Positions 1 through 12,781 of a stretch of DNA of 64,000 nt are shown here, one piece after another (the stretch's first letter is position 1; each line of letters opens with the position of its first letter). The position numbers and the translations under genes were made by a program. The stretch comes from Sebastes aleutianus (lineage: Eukaryota > Chordata > Actinopteri > Perciformes > Sebastidae): NCBI GenBank assembly GCA_916700875.1, contig CAKAKS010000038.1, positions 13,449,944 to 13,513,943 of the forward strand, given 5' to 3'. The notes beneath the pieces are model-generated. The model saw nothing but the letters and a program-made list of their open reading frames with translations, had not been told where the DNA came from and ran no database searches.

Positions 1-650
1 AGAAGACGGTAGTGCTGCTTGTCACATTTTGTTAGTGCCAGGGTGCTTTTTTGGGAAACGGTAGCCATCAGTTACATCAAACGCTGGCTCAGAAACTACC
101 TGGATTGACAGTTTAAAAATTTCTAGTTAGTTTTATAATGAGTCAATTCTCCTAAAAAAAAATGCCGCTTAGATTCTTTTTTTATTTGCATCTTTCACTC
201 ACACAAGATTGCTTTGAAGAGCCCTCCAGTATTGTGGAGGCATAACTTGGACGTCTTGCTGCATTGTCTAGACTGTCTTTAATACTTTGCAGTTGTTTTG
301 GGTCATAATACAGATGCCTTAAATGTTTCTAATCCACAAATGGTTGGCCATAACCCTAGAATCGGTTACAGTGGTGTATTTAGGAATTAATGGGGACATA
401 TCTTGAAAAACTCAACCAACCAACCAACCCACAAACTGTGAAATAAGACAACCCAGTCAGTTTGTGTGGGCTGCCTAGATCAGAAAACATGTGATTCAAC
501 AAGCATTCAAATTTGGCTCCCCTTCCCATGTCACATAAAGGCTCATTAGAATATACCGCCCCCCCATCTGAGTATCTCCACTCACAGCTTGAGAACTACC
601 TTGGTCATGGCTAGGAGGTAACAAGCAAATTGCGAAACTCTTGCGAGATG

Positions 651-812
651 GTTAAGGTTAGGCGTTGAACTCGAATAGTTGAGGTTAGGCGTTGAACTCG
701 AATGGTTGATGTTAGACATTGACCTCGAGTGGTTGAGGTTAGACATTGACCTTGAATGGTTAAGGTTACGCGTTGACCTCGAATAGTTGATGTTAGGCGT
801 TGACCTTGAATG
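651..812 (+). repeat. 27-bp minisatellite, six units
   Basis: Six head-to-tail units of exactly 27 bp, consensus close to GTTGAGGTTAGGCGTTGACC followed by TCGAATG. The units differ by a few substitutions (T/G at unit position 6, GCG/ACA near position 13) and have no length changes. The 27-bp period keeps one frame open on the minus strand, but the resulting 9-residue repeat resembles no protein I know. A single related unit sits at 30792-30818. Confidence 0.92.
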
Positions 813-949
813 GTTCGCAATAATTGTTTTGTAAGTTTTGCACGTTTTCGCAATTTGTGGGTTACCTTCTAGACACGACCAACCACCTTTGCAAAGGTGT
901 GCCATATTTTTCTCGCAAGCCAATCGGAGCAAACTTGGCTTTTTCGGAA

Positions 950-1139
950 GGGGGTCTTAAAGAGACAGGTGCTAAAACGGAGTGTTTCAGACAGAGGGTG
1001 AATACAGGTATATTCAGACAGACAGTATAAGGAAAATAATTTGTTTTCTTTTAACATGAAAGCATGTAAACATGTTCTAGTAGAAACCCAAAATACAAGT
1101 ATCAAGAATCTTAAAGTGAGCATAATATGTCCCCTTTAA
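950..1139 (-). mobile_element. truncated copy of the TTAA-bounded AGGTCC family
   Basis: It ends CATAATATGTCCCCTTTAA at 1121-1139. Read on the minus strand it contains the GGGTTTCTACTAGAACATG segment also found in the copy at 5838. Only one end is clear, and the left limit is approximate. Confidence 0.65.
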
Positions 1140-3070
1140 ATAATTGTTATCGCAGTCATCTGCACCACTTGTGAACCCAGAGCAATGATATCCTCCTCGC
1201 AGCCAGTCATCTGGGGCCCATGTGTTGGTGAAAGAGTGAGAAAGAGCAAGATGTGGAGAAAGCAGAGGAAAGAGGCTAGTAGTAGGGTAAAGACTGTCCG
1301 GACTACTGGATACAATAACCCCAAGCTTTGTTAAAATAACATTTTCCCTCCATTGATCCGTCCATCCATCTCTCCGTCCCTCCTCGTGAAGGGAAATGTG
1401 TGTTAGAATAACAGATTTTGGGCCGGTTTTGTAGAGCAGATCGCAGCTGGCGCGTGGCCCACATTCCTCTGCCATGACATCCGCACAGTCTGCAGCAGCA
1501 CGGCGCTATTTTTAGAACAGCTAGTGAGAACGCGCACACACACACAGACACACGCACACACACACAGAGATATGTGCACGTATATGCAGATTCCCAAGTG
1601 TGTGAATGTTTACATGTATTAGCTCAAAGGTTTTTTTTCTCCTAAGAAACAAAAATTCAAGACTTTGTTTATACAGTAGTAGTGTTAACAAGATTTTGAC
1701 TGATTGTAGCTTTGTTTACTTTGATGTTTATACATATACATTGATATATTGGACAATTAATTGTTAAATAAGAAATGAAAATCTTACAACCGAATGTTGC
1801 TAATAACCAAACAGATTTTTTTTATCACCTTTTAAATCTGTGGTTTCCGTCTCCCCTGTACAGTAAGCTGCAGAGCTGACGCTACTGTGGCTTTGTGTCA
1901 CACTTATGCACACACACACACAGAGCACGACACCGATGTTCTTAAAGGCGCAGTGGGTGTTTTTAGTGAATGATGTAATAAGAAATGCTACTCACATTTT
2001 AAGTATTCTACAAAATGCTGGTGAAGTACTGCTGAATTTTCTGGTAGTAAAACATACGTCTGTTCCACAACAAAAGACTCCAGGAATAGTATAGTTTGGG
2101 AGCTAACCCTTTAAAAATGTACCTCCCGCCGGGGGTCACTAGAGATTATTGTTGCCTGATCCTGTTAAAAAATGTTAAGAAATATTTTGATCATGTTTCT
2201 ACATTTAGAAATCTTTTGTATCGATATGTTTTGTGTGTTTATTTAGTAACATTTATGAAAAAACGTCAGATTTTTGTATATATTTTTACATTTATGGCAT
2301 TACAATACTTTTATCAATCAGTATGGTTTATTGACTTACATAACCTTTTAGCTTTGTTGTACTGATTTTAGGGATGTGAAGCATTTGGTTTCTTGATACT
2401 CCAAAAAAAATGACAACACAATAAGCAAAAATACCAATGTAGGCACTGGCAACCATTTCTATTGCAGAGTTCAAGGGGTTAAACAGGGAAATTAGTATTT
2501 CTTCATCTGCATCAGTCAAACACTAAAACAAAATAGTCTGATCTGATTTTGATTTTGATGGTGAGTTTAAAGTTTAAAATGGACACACTGTACATCCAGC
2601 ACTCTTCATCATCCTCCTTCCCTCTCTATCTCTCTCTTCCTCCTTGTATCTAATACTGCATCCATGGTCCTTTTTTCTGCATCCACTGTTACACACAGCC
2701 AATGCAATCCACTTGTTTCCTCATCAACTATCCCAGTTATTGGATTTGCCTGCTGCGGGGAGAGGATTGTTGAGTAAGCCTGGGGTTATGAAGTGGAACC
2801 AGCTCCACTTTTCATCCAGTTAGATGAACAGATACAGATGCTGTGATGGATTGATCCCGCTCAGACATTTGACTTTTTGTTTTCGTTGTCCCGCCGCTGC
2901 AAGCTTTTTAACATTTGCTCTAAAAAAAAAAACTCAGTTTATTCACTTGTGTTGGTTGTGATTGTTCTGTTGTTGGCAGAACTTGGATTTCATGGTATTT
3001 ATTACACGGCTTTGTTGAATACTCTATTCTGATTGGTCAATCACAGTGTTCTACTGTCTGTTATTTCTTT

Positions 3071-3110
3071 ATAGCAGACCGTTGCTATGTATAACAGACC
3101 GTTGCTATGG
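3071..3110 (+). repeat. 20-bp direct duplication
   Basis: Two adjacent copies of ATARCAGACCGTTGCTATGK, differing at two positions. It lies about 100 bp before the hairpin at 3208 and may belong to the same interspersed repeat. Confidence 0.8.
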
Positions 3111-3207
3111 GCGCAGTTCTGATGGCAGACTTTGGCGGACCTTTTTTGCGTCAAATTATTGATTTCTTAAGTAAGTGGACGTGTAATAAGCGGGATAATG
3201 TACAGCT

Positions 3208-3319
3208 AGCTAGTCATTGTTGTGAAATAAACCCTTACAGGGCGATGGAAAAACCCCTCTGCTTCATTTCGGGGTGCCGCATCGCCCTGTCTGGGTTTAT
3301 TTCACAACAATGACTAGCT
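3208..3319. repeat. long inverted repeat (40-bp arms, 32-bp loop)
   Basis: Arms 3208-3247 and 3280-3319 are reverse complements at 38 of 40 positions (mismatched at TT versus CT/AG opposite). The loop contains CCCC and GGGG that could pair further. This is too perfect for chance and suggests the end of a foldback or MITE-like element. The upstream ~200 bp look repeat-derived, but I could not classify them. Confidence 0.85.
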
Positions 3320-3795
3320 ATTCATTCACTTTTCTTTCTCTAAATTGAAATGTGCATTTTTTCAATATAATCTTACAACAAAAAATGCTAGTTAAGTAAG
3401 TAAGAAACACAAACTATAGCTGGAGATGACATATTTTGAATTTAATAAATTGAAATGTTACAAAATTAAAAACTTCTCCGGTGTGCATTCAGTGATATTT
3501 TCTCCCCTTGGATTACATCTTTTTGGAGATGTTTAATGGGGTAAAAGGTTTAAAGAAGCCCAGAGGTATTACGTTGGTATACTTCCAAGCACTGTCTGAT
3601 TAATCGCAGCATGTGTGTGTGACGGAGAGAGATGGAGGCACAGTATCCCTATGGATGCCTAAAAGGTGTCTGTCTCTGTATGTCTGTGTGTTTTATGCAG
3701 GTCGGATTACCTGTGTGTGTATTCCATAGGAGTTGGATGGGGGTGGAGTTGCCGGGTGACAGTAGGCTCACAGCGTTCCCTGATGCATCACTTGG

Positions 3796-3797
<2 letters not shown>

Positions 3798-3871
<74 letters not shown>
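3798..3871 (+). repeat. (AC)n microsatellite, 37 units
   Basis: Uninterrupted AC dinucleotides over 74 bp. Confidence 0.97.
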
Positions 3872-3873
<2 letters not shown>

Positions 3874-4031
3874 GCATGTGCACTGAAAAAGGTCCCTGCG
3901 CTCATTAGTGGGATTCCACTAGCCTGATGGGAGCTGGTCGGGGTGTAGATGTGTGTGTCAGTGCCAGGTAGCGCTCGGCTGGCATTGCTCTGTGTAAGAG
4001 CTGTCTCTAAAGAGCTCTGGCAATACCTCAG

Positions 4032-4033
<2 letters not shown>

Positions 4034-4073
<40 letters not shown>

Positions 4074-4079
4074 ACACAC
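4034..4079 (+). repeat. (CA)n microsatellite with one GA interruption
   Basis: CA dinucleotides broken once near 4069. Part of the 3.8-5.4 kb microsatellite field. Confidence 0.93.
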
Positions 4080-4248
4080 TGCAATGTGTGACTGAGAGAC
4101 TGGGATGCAACACAATTTGGTCTTATTGCTTATTTGAGTAGATGTTTCCCCTCCTCTGTCATACCACACTTACCCTCTGGCAGGCTATGTGAATGTCTTT
4201 GGAGGGATTTTGCAGCTATTCCTGTCCATCACTTCTTTATTTTACACC

Positions 4249-4271
4249 ACACACACACACACACACACACA
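4249..4271 (+). repeat. short (CA)n microsatellite
   Basis: About eleven uninterrupted CA units. Confidence 0.9.
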
Positions 4272-4792
4272 GGCAGGAGCTGGCTTTTGTGACCAATGAA
4301 AGCAGAGCAACACCTTGCCCTGAAACAGATGGCAAACCACCTTTAAGGTCAGGCAAAATAGTTAACCTACAGTTGAGGAAAGGTTGCGAAAACCCATTTA
4401 ACCGATGATCTGGAGTTATGAAGAACTATTAGTGAGGTTTCAGGGTGCAGCAGCTGTAACCGAGCGGAGCTTTAACACTCACTTTTTTCCCCCCTCAGCT
4501 GATGAAGAGTCAGTCAGCATTTTTTTTTTTTCTTCTCTTTTTTTCAGACCTTGTTGCTATGTGTGTACACGGCACAGGAAATATCTGTGGCACGCTGCCA
4601 AAAACTGTGAGGAAACCAAAGAGAAAGTGAGAGAAAAACGAGATGCAGATGAACTTTATGGTCAATTTTTGGAGGGATTTTTTTTTTCTTCTCAGCACAG
4701 CTGTGTGTTGTTTGTGTGTGTGTCAGGTATATATATGAATACCATAGAAGCTGCGTATGTCAGTGTTGTAACCCTGAGATATACCGTCAATG

Positions 4793-5045
<253 letters not shown>

Positions 5046-5130
5046 AGTGTACGTTTGGCCTTGTGACACACCGCGAAGAGAAGAGTGCCAGTGAGCTGTC
5101 GAGGTAATTGGCGCTTTACCTGGCAGGCTT

Positions 5131-5424
5131 TTGCACACATGCACACGCACGCACGCACACACACACACACACACACACAATGGATTAGATGACATTAACT
5201 ACAGGAGGAAATGGCATAAATGAATACTTGCACAATATTTCTCGCTTGTGTGTGTGTATGTGTATGTGTGTGTGTGTGTGTGCACGCGCACTCACGTGTG
5301 ACAGTGTAATGAGGGACTGCACGCTACACACACAAAACACACCCTATCAACCTCTGTCAGAGGCTGCAAACCAGCGGTGCACTCAACGGTCTGGTCGCTC
5401 ATGTATGTGTGTGTGTGTGTGTGC
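5131..5424 (+). repeat. cluster of CA and GT microsatellites
   Basis: CA-rich 5131-5180, GT-rich 5246-5282 and GT 5406-5424, separated by unique sequence. Together with the tracts from 3798 onward they make a 1.6-kb field of mixed-orientation dinucleotide repeats. Confidence 0.9.
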
Positions 5425-5837
5425 GTGCATGCGTACTGTATGCAGGGAGACGTGGCTGTCACCCATCAGCTCCATCATGTGCAGACACCCAGCTTTTAAT
5501 CTTGTCCCCCCCCCCCACCCCCTCTCCTTTAGCTCCGCTGAGGCCTCATCCCTAAGGCCCCTGTGCAGACCTGGGATATCAAAACGAAACTCTGCAAAAG
5601 CTTATTTTTAGAGAGAGAAAAAAAAGACAAAAGCCTGATAAATAAGCTAAATATTCAGCCTTGTCAATATTGTCAAAAAATATTAAGCTTTGTGAAATGA
5701 GTCAAGTGAGTGAATGAGGTCATATCATTTTTTTTGTTGTGATTACAGGAAGTTTTCAATTAAATGGAGATAGTAAACCGTCATTTCTAAGTTGTTCTTC
5801 GCTTGCAATTTTGTCTTTCATGACCCACCTGTGGCTT

Positions 5838-6304
5838 TTGAAGAGGGCCTATTATGCTCATTTTCAGGTGCATACTTGTCTTTTGGGTTTCTACTAGAAC
5901 ATGTTTACATGCTTTAATTTGATACTTTGTTTCATACGAACTGAGCTCCCAGTCTGCTCTGATTGGTCAGCTGGCCCACTCTGTTGTGATTGGTCAACTG
6001 AACCAAACTCTATGAACTCTGCTGCGGCTCCGCTCTAACTATCTTAATTTGAGGGCGTGCCAAACTAGCCGCTAGGCAGGTATTATGCAAATGTGTTTCT
6101 TGGTGACATCACCATGTTAAGGAAGAAAAGGCGGGACTTCAAGCGAGGCGTTTTTTGGCAGTTCAGCAGCAGTGTTTCTGTGGGGAAGAGTAACTCCCTT
6201 TTGCATGGACGTTGGGCTTTGTAACTTTGCAGACCTTTTACATGCACAAAAAACTATATAACACACTAAAGGAAAGGGAAAAAAGCACAATAGGTCCTCT
6301 TTAA
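5838..6304 (+). mobile_element. TTAA-bounded non-autonomous element (AGGTCC family)
   Basis: It begins TTGA/AGAGGGCCTATTATGC and ends CACAATAGGTCCTCT/TTAA, so the ends are inverted repeats of about 16 bp. The interior is about 70-80% like the element at 12263-12687 (shared GTGACATCACCATGTTA, GGACTTCAAGCGAGGCGTTT and ACTATATAACACACTAAAGG). There is no coding capacity. TTAA borders are typical of piggyBac-type insertion, but the terminal bases are not the usual ones, so the superfamily is left open. Confidence 0.82.
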
Positions 6305-8232
6305 GTAATCTGCCTTTCTGTTGAATTACTATATACTATAGTAGTGGTGAGTGACGAAGCAGGAAGCAGTTGCATGAAATAGATCTGAGTTTATACCCAA
6401 AACATTGTGAACTTTGAGCGTATTGGCGCGGTTCAGAAAGTCATCTTGGTGTAAGATCATTGTGTGCGTTTACTTCAAGGTCTCAAAGTTCAGGCACATT
6501 TGCACACACCCTGTTGTGATGCTGCTATAATTAGCAGTGAGTGTATTGTGTGTGTGTGAACAGAGTACACTAGACCCGGGACTGCAGGAATGAAAGACAA
6601 GACATTTATGAGCCATTTCAGTAGCATTTTATTCACTGGCTGTGGGAGGATGCATAATATTAGGACGAGATTAACTTTCTCCCTTTCACACAGTCAGACA
6701 GGCTGACACACAGACTCAGTTGTGTTACCCCCAGCTGCAGTCATCTGAATTCTTCAGTTTTTTTATCTATTTTGAAAGCACACTCGTTCTTAATGGAACC
6801 CCGTGACCGTCATCTTGTTGTTACAGCAGCGCTAAAAACATCTCGGAGTGATTCATTTTCGTGTGACTGAGTTGGAGATCCTTAAATACACCCCGCGCTG
6901 ATGACACCGTGATGTCCGCCAGCCACTCAGCCGAGGCCGACTCTTAATGATCTGAGTCAACTGGATGAACAGAACGCGCTCCCACACACTTTCCCACGTC
7001 TGTTCTCTTACATTACATTTGACTCAGAGGGAAGGAAAAAAAACGTGCTCACCGGGATGAGCCGACGGGATCAGAAGTGTGTTGCAGTTTAATTCAAATA
7101 ATTAGCATACATTAGCTTTTTTGCACAAAGACAGAGCGCGTTTTCTTTTCTCAAACCTCACAGCTGAAATCCACTCGCCCCATGGCTCGACAAGAGAAAA
7201 GCTATTTCCAGTTTCCATTATTTATTAATACCTCTTTGTTGTTGCTCATGTCCTAATCTCATTTCCTTTAGTCATTAGCGTTGTTCGACATCAAACACAG
7301 CTGCTAGAGCAATGAGTGTAGGGGAGCGGGGGGGGAAGAGAAGTATGGTTATTGCTGTTGGACACTCACTAAAGACCCTTTTAACAAAGCTTGTCACAGT
7401 GGAGTATTTTTTAAATTGAGCTGTTAAAATGCTCAATATGAGCAATATAGTATTTGAATAAAATCAGTCTTTGCTGTCATGTGTTTGTTGCTCAGATTGA
7501 AACTGACTGGGGAAATATAGCCATGTCTTGGGAAAGGATGTGTGGTGTGTGTGACTTCTGCTGACCTCCTTTGACAATAACGTCTTCTGTCTCAGTCTCG
7601 CTGGGAGAGATTGGCAACACATGAACTCGCAAGTCCCATGATGCTTTTTTCATTTGCTTCCTAGCTATTCATCACCATAACACTGTCCTATCAAGGCATT
7701 GTGGGGAGATGCAGTCCTTCGCACATTGTTATGCAAAATGCGTCGCCCTGTGTCTAGCTGCAAGCTAATGCTATGTTATGGTAATGTTGTGTCTTGCTGA
7801 TGTCACGATATGGCGAGAAACGGAGGGGAAGGATGCAACCGCAACAATACGAAAGGAGATTCCCCCATTATACAACAACTTTCTGTTTCTCTTTACCAAA
7901 GCTGTCGTACCTTTTCATGCACTCATGCGTGTAAAATGGACAGTCTGTGCTTGTTAGGTTTTGTTTTGTTTTGGACAACTGGTCTGTAAGTCAAAAGGCA
8001 ACAAGGCAAAGAAATAAAGGCATAAACAGCTGTCTGACTTTCAAACTTGCAGCCTATATGAATGTGTTTTTTATTGTCTGTCTGCCAGCTTAGATTTTTC
8101 AAAAAATAACATGATAATTCAGAACTGTTTGTTGTATCACAAATTTCCCACAAGCGCTGAAACACAGTTATTAAAAAAAAGTGACAATAGTTTGTATTGA
8201 ACCATTCTCTCTCTCTCTGTATGTTTCTACAG

Positions 8233-8359
8233 GATGACAGTGATGGGATCCCGTGGTCGGAGGAGAGGGTTATGCGAAAGGTGCTTTACCTCTCCCTAAA
8301 GGAGTTTAGGAGCGCACAGAAACGGCAGCTGGATGGTGACGGAACACCAAACTCCAATG
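8233..8359 (+). CDS. jarid2: jarid2 coding exon (second coding exon): ubiquitin-interaction region
   Basis: This exon starts in phase 0 after a polypyrimidine tract and ctacag, and ends AATG before gtaagt (phase 1). It encodes 42 residues beginning DDSDGIPWSEERV, followed by VLYLSLKEF at about residues 17-25 of the visible protein. In mammalian JARID2 this N-terminal segment is the helix that recognises ubiquitin on H2AK119, so it helps PRC2.2 find PRC1-marked chromatin. The segment to QKRQ is nearly identical to vertebrate JARID2. The tail (LDGDGTPNSN) is variable. An upstream in-frame ATG at 8197 lies in the intron and is not the real start, because the coding match begins exactly at the acceptor. 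Confidence 0.95.
8281..8307 (+). other. jarid2: coding motif: ubiquitin-interaction helix core (VLYLSLKEF)
   Basis: Nine codons in the second coding exon, near-identical to mammalian JARID2. In the known family this helix binds ubiquitin on H2AK119 and links PRC1 and PRC2. The position is given by translation; the function is inferred from the mammalian protein. Confidence 0.8.
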
Positions 8360-8469
8360 GTAAGTTCATATCCACGTCCTTAAAACCCTCTGGGGACTGA
8401 GCCATTTTGAGCCTCGACTCTCTTAATATATAAACGTGTATAGATTCAGTAATGTGAGGCACAAGCAAG

Positions 8470-8962
8470 TAGGGATGCACCGATGTGACTTTTTCAGTTC
8501 TGATACCGATAGCGATACCTGGGCTTTGGGTATCGGTCGATACAGAGTACCGATCTGATACCTGTTTTTAATTAATAAGCTGTGTGCCTCACTGTGTGGA
8601 AGGGACTGGGATCATTCTTTTAGGCAACAGCAGGTTTGACTTAAACATTGCTTTCCTAACTTTGTAGAACAAAATGTAACAAATAAATACATAGCTTAGA
8701 TATAGATTTACTGAGTTGTATTAAAATAATAAATCGTGTTCTAGCAAAATCTTCAAAATTAATAGGATTTACAATTCCGGTGTAAACCTTTTTAATGCCG
8801 CCACAAATGAGCAAAACTTAAACAGGAATTTAAATTCTAGAATGTAATATATATATATATATATATATAGTATATACACATAGAATTGAATTGAATAGAT
8901 CAGCTATTTGAGCTAGTATCGGCCCGATCTGATCCGATGTGGTAACGGTCGGTGCATCCTTT
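8470..8962 (+). mobile_element. hAT-type non-autonomous element (TAGGGATGCACC)
   Basis: Ends TAGGGATGCACCGAT and GTCGGTGCATCCTTT are inverted repeats. Flanks caagcaag (8462-8469) and caagcgag (8963-8970) are an 8-bp duplication with one difference. Internal palindromic GATACC/GGTATC motifs and a 23-bp AT tract (8847-8869) are present. No transposase reading frame. It lies 110 bp after the second coding exon. Confidence 0.88.
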
Positions 8963-9445
8963 CAAGCGAGTAATTGACCAAGAAGTGAATAGAAAGAAAC
9001 TGTTTACTCTCTTCACATTGTAGCCCAAGGCCTCAAGTGAAAGAAAAATGGAAAACAAAATAAACTCTATTACACAGACAAACAGAACTATGTACATTTT
9101 TATCACCATAAAACCAGCATTATTTCACGGCTCTCTGCCCTTTTGCCGACCTCGCCACTTCCGACAATGTCTGTACGCAGCTCAACACACTTCAGATAAC
9201 TATCTTGATACATCTATTTACTCTCTGAAGGTCGCTTTCGTGTTGCAGTAGATTTCTAAAGGCTCGGGACACAGCATAGATCTCTCCAATCACGTTTATA
9301 AATCGGCGATTCGCCATTTTGCAACCGTCGTTGGCACAGTGGCTCTGCGCACGGTTCACCTCCTAATAACACAGCTAGTGATTGGAGAGGAGAGAGTTTT
9401 CTAAAACTAGTGAATAGTTAGACTCCTGATCCATGGTCCATTGGC

Positions 9446-9520
9446 TACCAGTTGGTGGCAGTAACGCACCATAAAGTTGTTTGCCAAACGTCATAAAACT
9501 CCAGTGAAGAAGAGAGCAGA
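9446..9520 (+). repeat. possible retroelement 3' fragment
   Basis: The segment TACCAGTTGGTGGCAGTAAC, then a TTGTTTGCCAA motif, AAAACTCCAG and a GAAGAAGA tail resembles a repeat end I recall as common in fish genomes. No internal copy was found for comparison, so this is from memory only. Confidence 0.4.
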
Positions 9521-11083
9521 GAGTCAACATATCTGCCAGACATGTTATTGAAAGTGTCCAAAAAATACGTGTTTTCTTGATGGTTTACCAAACCGCAGGA
9601 TCGATTATAAGAGCAAGCGTTGGTGCATTGTATCGGCTGAACCGTGCACTGCAGGATAGTTTTAAAGTAAGTCGCTACATACATCCGTTACAGAGATATT
9701 AGTAAAAGTATGAAGTGAGTGCTTTTGCAATCGCAGGCATCTAACGCGACCTCAGGCGGTTTGTAAGGGAACTGTACAACTGTGTGTCCCATCCTTCCAC
9801 TCATCTATTTGTACTTGGATAGACACAGATATATCAGATGTGTGTAATTGTAGCTGTCCCCGTTACCACAGTATGATTCAGGTAAAGTGGTAAATTAGTG
9901 TATTCAATTCCACATGGTGAATAACAGGAAATAAAGCAAACTGACCACATTTGTTCAAATCACTGGAATACAAAAGTTGTAGTGTTAAATTCTCCCAAGT
10001 TAAGCCAGATGTTTGAACATACAGTAGGCTTACCATTGCATGCCAGTCTAAGAATAAGTTTAAGTGGATATCAGTTCCCATCCCATATTTGGAAATCTTT
10101 ATTTAGCTGAGGTAAATTTAAATAGGATAAAATTACTTACAATGTACTGTAAACAGCCCTACAACACTTAAAGGATTACCTTGAATTGAACCGAGTGAAA
10201 AACATTCACTTTGTTTTGAGGAAATGAATCTGCTGCGCTAGAATTTTGCGGAGTAAATGTCAAGAGTTGCCAATTCTGTCTGGCTTGGCCGACATTAGCC
10301 TCTCAGTCTGGCTCTTCAGTCCTTTAATTGAAGGCGACAGTTTTATTAGTCTGTTTGTAAGTAGAGACTAAGCGTGTTTACTTTGACTGACTTTACTTAA
10401 CATGGAGAGAATCCACCGAGAACAGATGATCAAGGCCTCTCATTTTCCTTTTGTTGTGGGTCAGTGGGCAGCGAGCTGCATTATTTCACTTTGCTGGTTC
10501 AGTGTCACATTCTCAAAGGAGCCCTTGAACTCTTAAAGTATTTCCCACTAGTTTTAAAATGTTGTTTACGCATCAAACAGAGGGACTCTGATGAGCTGCA
10601 TCCTCCACCGAAGAAAAAACCTGTGTATAAGTGTTTTTAATCTTTTGCAGCGTGGACGTTTGCACTCATTAAAACGCGGACTAATAGAAACCCTGACATG
10701 AATTAATACTTGAAGTTGCTCAGTTAGATAGAAATCCAATTCCAGGTGGAAGCCCGCTACAGTAACAGTTAAGGGATTTTGCTGTTAGACCCGTGTAAAC
10801 CTGAAACAACACAAGAAGAGTGAGAGCACAGGGGGGATGAACAGCTTGTTTTGAACCAAGCTGCCACCATGTCTTTGTTTGACACTGGTGCTCCAACACA
10901 AAAAAAAGCCCTCTGCCAGGCAGCGGAGGAGATTTTGAACTTCACACGTGCCTCAGAAGCTATTCTCAGCTGACATTAACACAAGCCAGACACCGAAAGA
11001 AAAGGAAACAGGAGGAAAAAAGAGCCTCACGCCCAGCCAAAGAACCCAGCCAGTCATCCAGCTAGGCAGGAAAGGGAGACAGG

Positions 11084-11084
11084 C

Positions 11085-11129
<45 letters not shown>

Positions 11130-11130
11130 G
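11084..11130 (+). repeat. (CAGA)n tetranucleotide microsatellite
   Basis: Nearly twelve perfect CAGA units over 47 bp. Confidence 0.95.
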
Positions 11131-12088
11131 GAGGGAAGTCTCTTTTGAAATGTAGCTTATCTTTTATACCTAGCATTTTTTTTTTTCCTTCTCTATATTA
11201 TATATTTTTTCACACCTTCATTTCGTCTCTCTGTGTCTGTGCTGAGTGCCCCCCTCCCCTCCCTGTAGCTAGTGTATCTCTGCGTGTCTGTCTGGCATCT
11301 CATAGCTGCCACTCCAGAGCTCCTCGGGGCCTTTTAAGCCGCCGCGGGTAGCTGACCTTATCGCCTGAATAAAAATGACTCATTAGAAAGCGTCGGCGGC
11401 CCGTCGTGCCGGGGGTAACGACAGCAGCCCGCGCTGACACAAAAGGGAGCCGGGGCTGAATAGACGGGCCCCGCTGTTTTAGAGCACCGTGGGTTAGCGA
11501 GGCTTTGGAGGTCGTACGAGCGGCACAGTTTCCCCTTCTCGCACAGACGTTGCGGTGAAACTGTCAGCCATTTTGGAAGATCACGCTCAGCGTGCGTTAC
11601 ATCCTGAATGGGCAGCTCCTGCTGTTTTAGAGGACTGTGGGTTAGAGAGTCTGGGCTTATGTTGGGGCCAGACATGTGCCACAGTTTTCAGTCTCACACA
11701 GGCATTATTATGAAACTATCAGCCATTTTGGAGCCAGACCAGGCATGTACTGTGCATGATCCTTAAATGTGTCATAGAGTTGGAGAAGATGATGGATTAG
11801 AGATAACTGTCGTATCGAAATGATTAGTCGGTTAATGGATTATTTGACTGGCAGAAAATTGAAATGATTGTATAATTGCATAAGCAAAATGTCAAACATT
11901 TGCTGGTTTCAGCTTGTCAAATGTGAGGATTTATTGCTTTTATTGATTTATTGTTTTGAATTAGACGGCTTTGGACTGTTGGTTGGACACAATAAGCTAT
12001 TTTTAAGGCATTGACTTGAGCTCTGGGAAATTATGATGGGAATTATTTAGTGTTTTCTTTAACTATTTTATCGCAAAATAATTGAAAG

Positions 12089-12781
12089 TAGGGGTGCAAC
12101 AAAGAATTATTTTAATTATCAATTATTCTGCTGATTATTTTCTCAGTTAATCGTTTGGTCAGAAAATAGTGAAAAATTGACTTTACTATCATAGTAGACT
12201 TACAATACCAGAAAATATATACATTTCAGAAGCTTGTACCAGAGAATGGTTGCCATTTTTTATTAAAGAGGACCTATTATCCTCATTTTCAGGTGCGTAC
12301 TTGTATTTGTAAGCATGTTTAAATGCTTTAATGCTTTAATGTTCAAAAAACATTTTATTTTATTTTATTTTTCCCATACCGTTCATACTGGCTTTTCACG
12401 TTCTATCTCTGTCTGAAACGCTCTGTTTGAGCTCCTTTGTTTTAGGGAATGCCAAACCAGCTCCTAGGCAAAGTGTGTTACTTTGTGACATCACCATGTT
12501 ACGGAAGAAGAAAAGGCAGGACTTCAAGCGAGGCGTTTCAGGCAGTTCAGGAGCAGTGTTTCTGTGGGAAAGAGTAACTCCCTTTGGTGTGGACTTTGGG
12601 TTTTGTTACTTTGCAGACCTTTTACATGCACAAACAACTATATAACACACTAAAGGAAAGGACAAAAGCATAATAGGTCCCCTTTAAAAGACTTCTTTGA
12701 TTTGACTATCGAAATATTTCTATAGTCAGAATAGTTTCTGTTGATCGACTAATCGATTAATCTGCTAACCCCTCAGCTCTG
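12089..12781 (+). mobile_element. hAT-type element (TAGGGGTGCAAC), itself interrupted
   Basis: Starts TAGGGGTGCAAC, ends near CCCCTCAGCTCTG. Flanks attgaaag (12081-12088) and atcgaaag (12782-12789) are an 8-bp duplication with one difference. Its interior, rich in TTAATCGTTTGG/CGACTAATCGATTAA, is split by a 425-bp TTAA-bounded element. Confidence 0.8.
12263..12687 (+). mobile_element. TTAA-bounded element (AGGTCC family), innermost of the nest
   Basis: TTAA/AGAGGACCTATTAT at the left, ATAATAGGTCCCCT/TTAA at the right; inverted termini of about 14 bp with one mismatch. The interior is collinear with 5838-6304. No transposase. It interrupts the hAT-type element around it, so it is younger. Confidence 0.88.

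Noticed and set aside
582..932. Minus-strand protein with 9-residue repeats
   Set aside because: The repeats are the 27-bp minisatellite translated in an open frame. No similarity to a known repeat protein.
8197..8400. A short independent gene using the ATG at 8197
   Set aside because: The upstream 12 codons are intron polypyrimidine tract, and the match to JARID2 starts exactly at the acceptor and stops at the donor.
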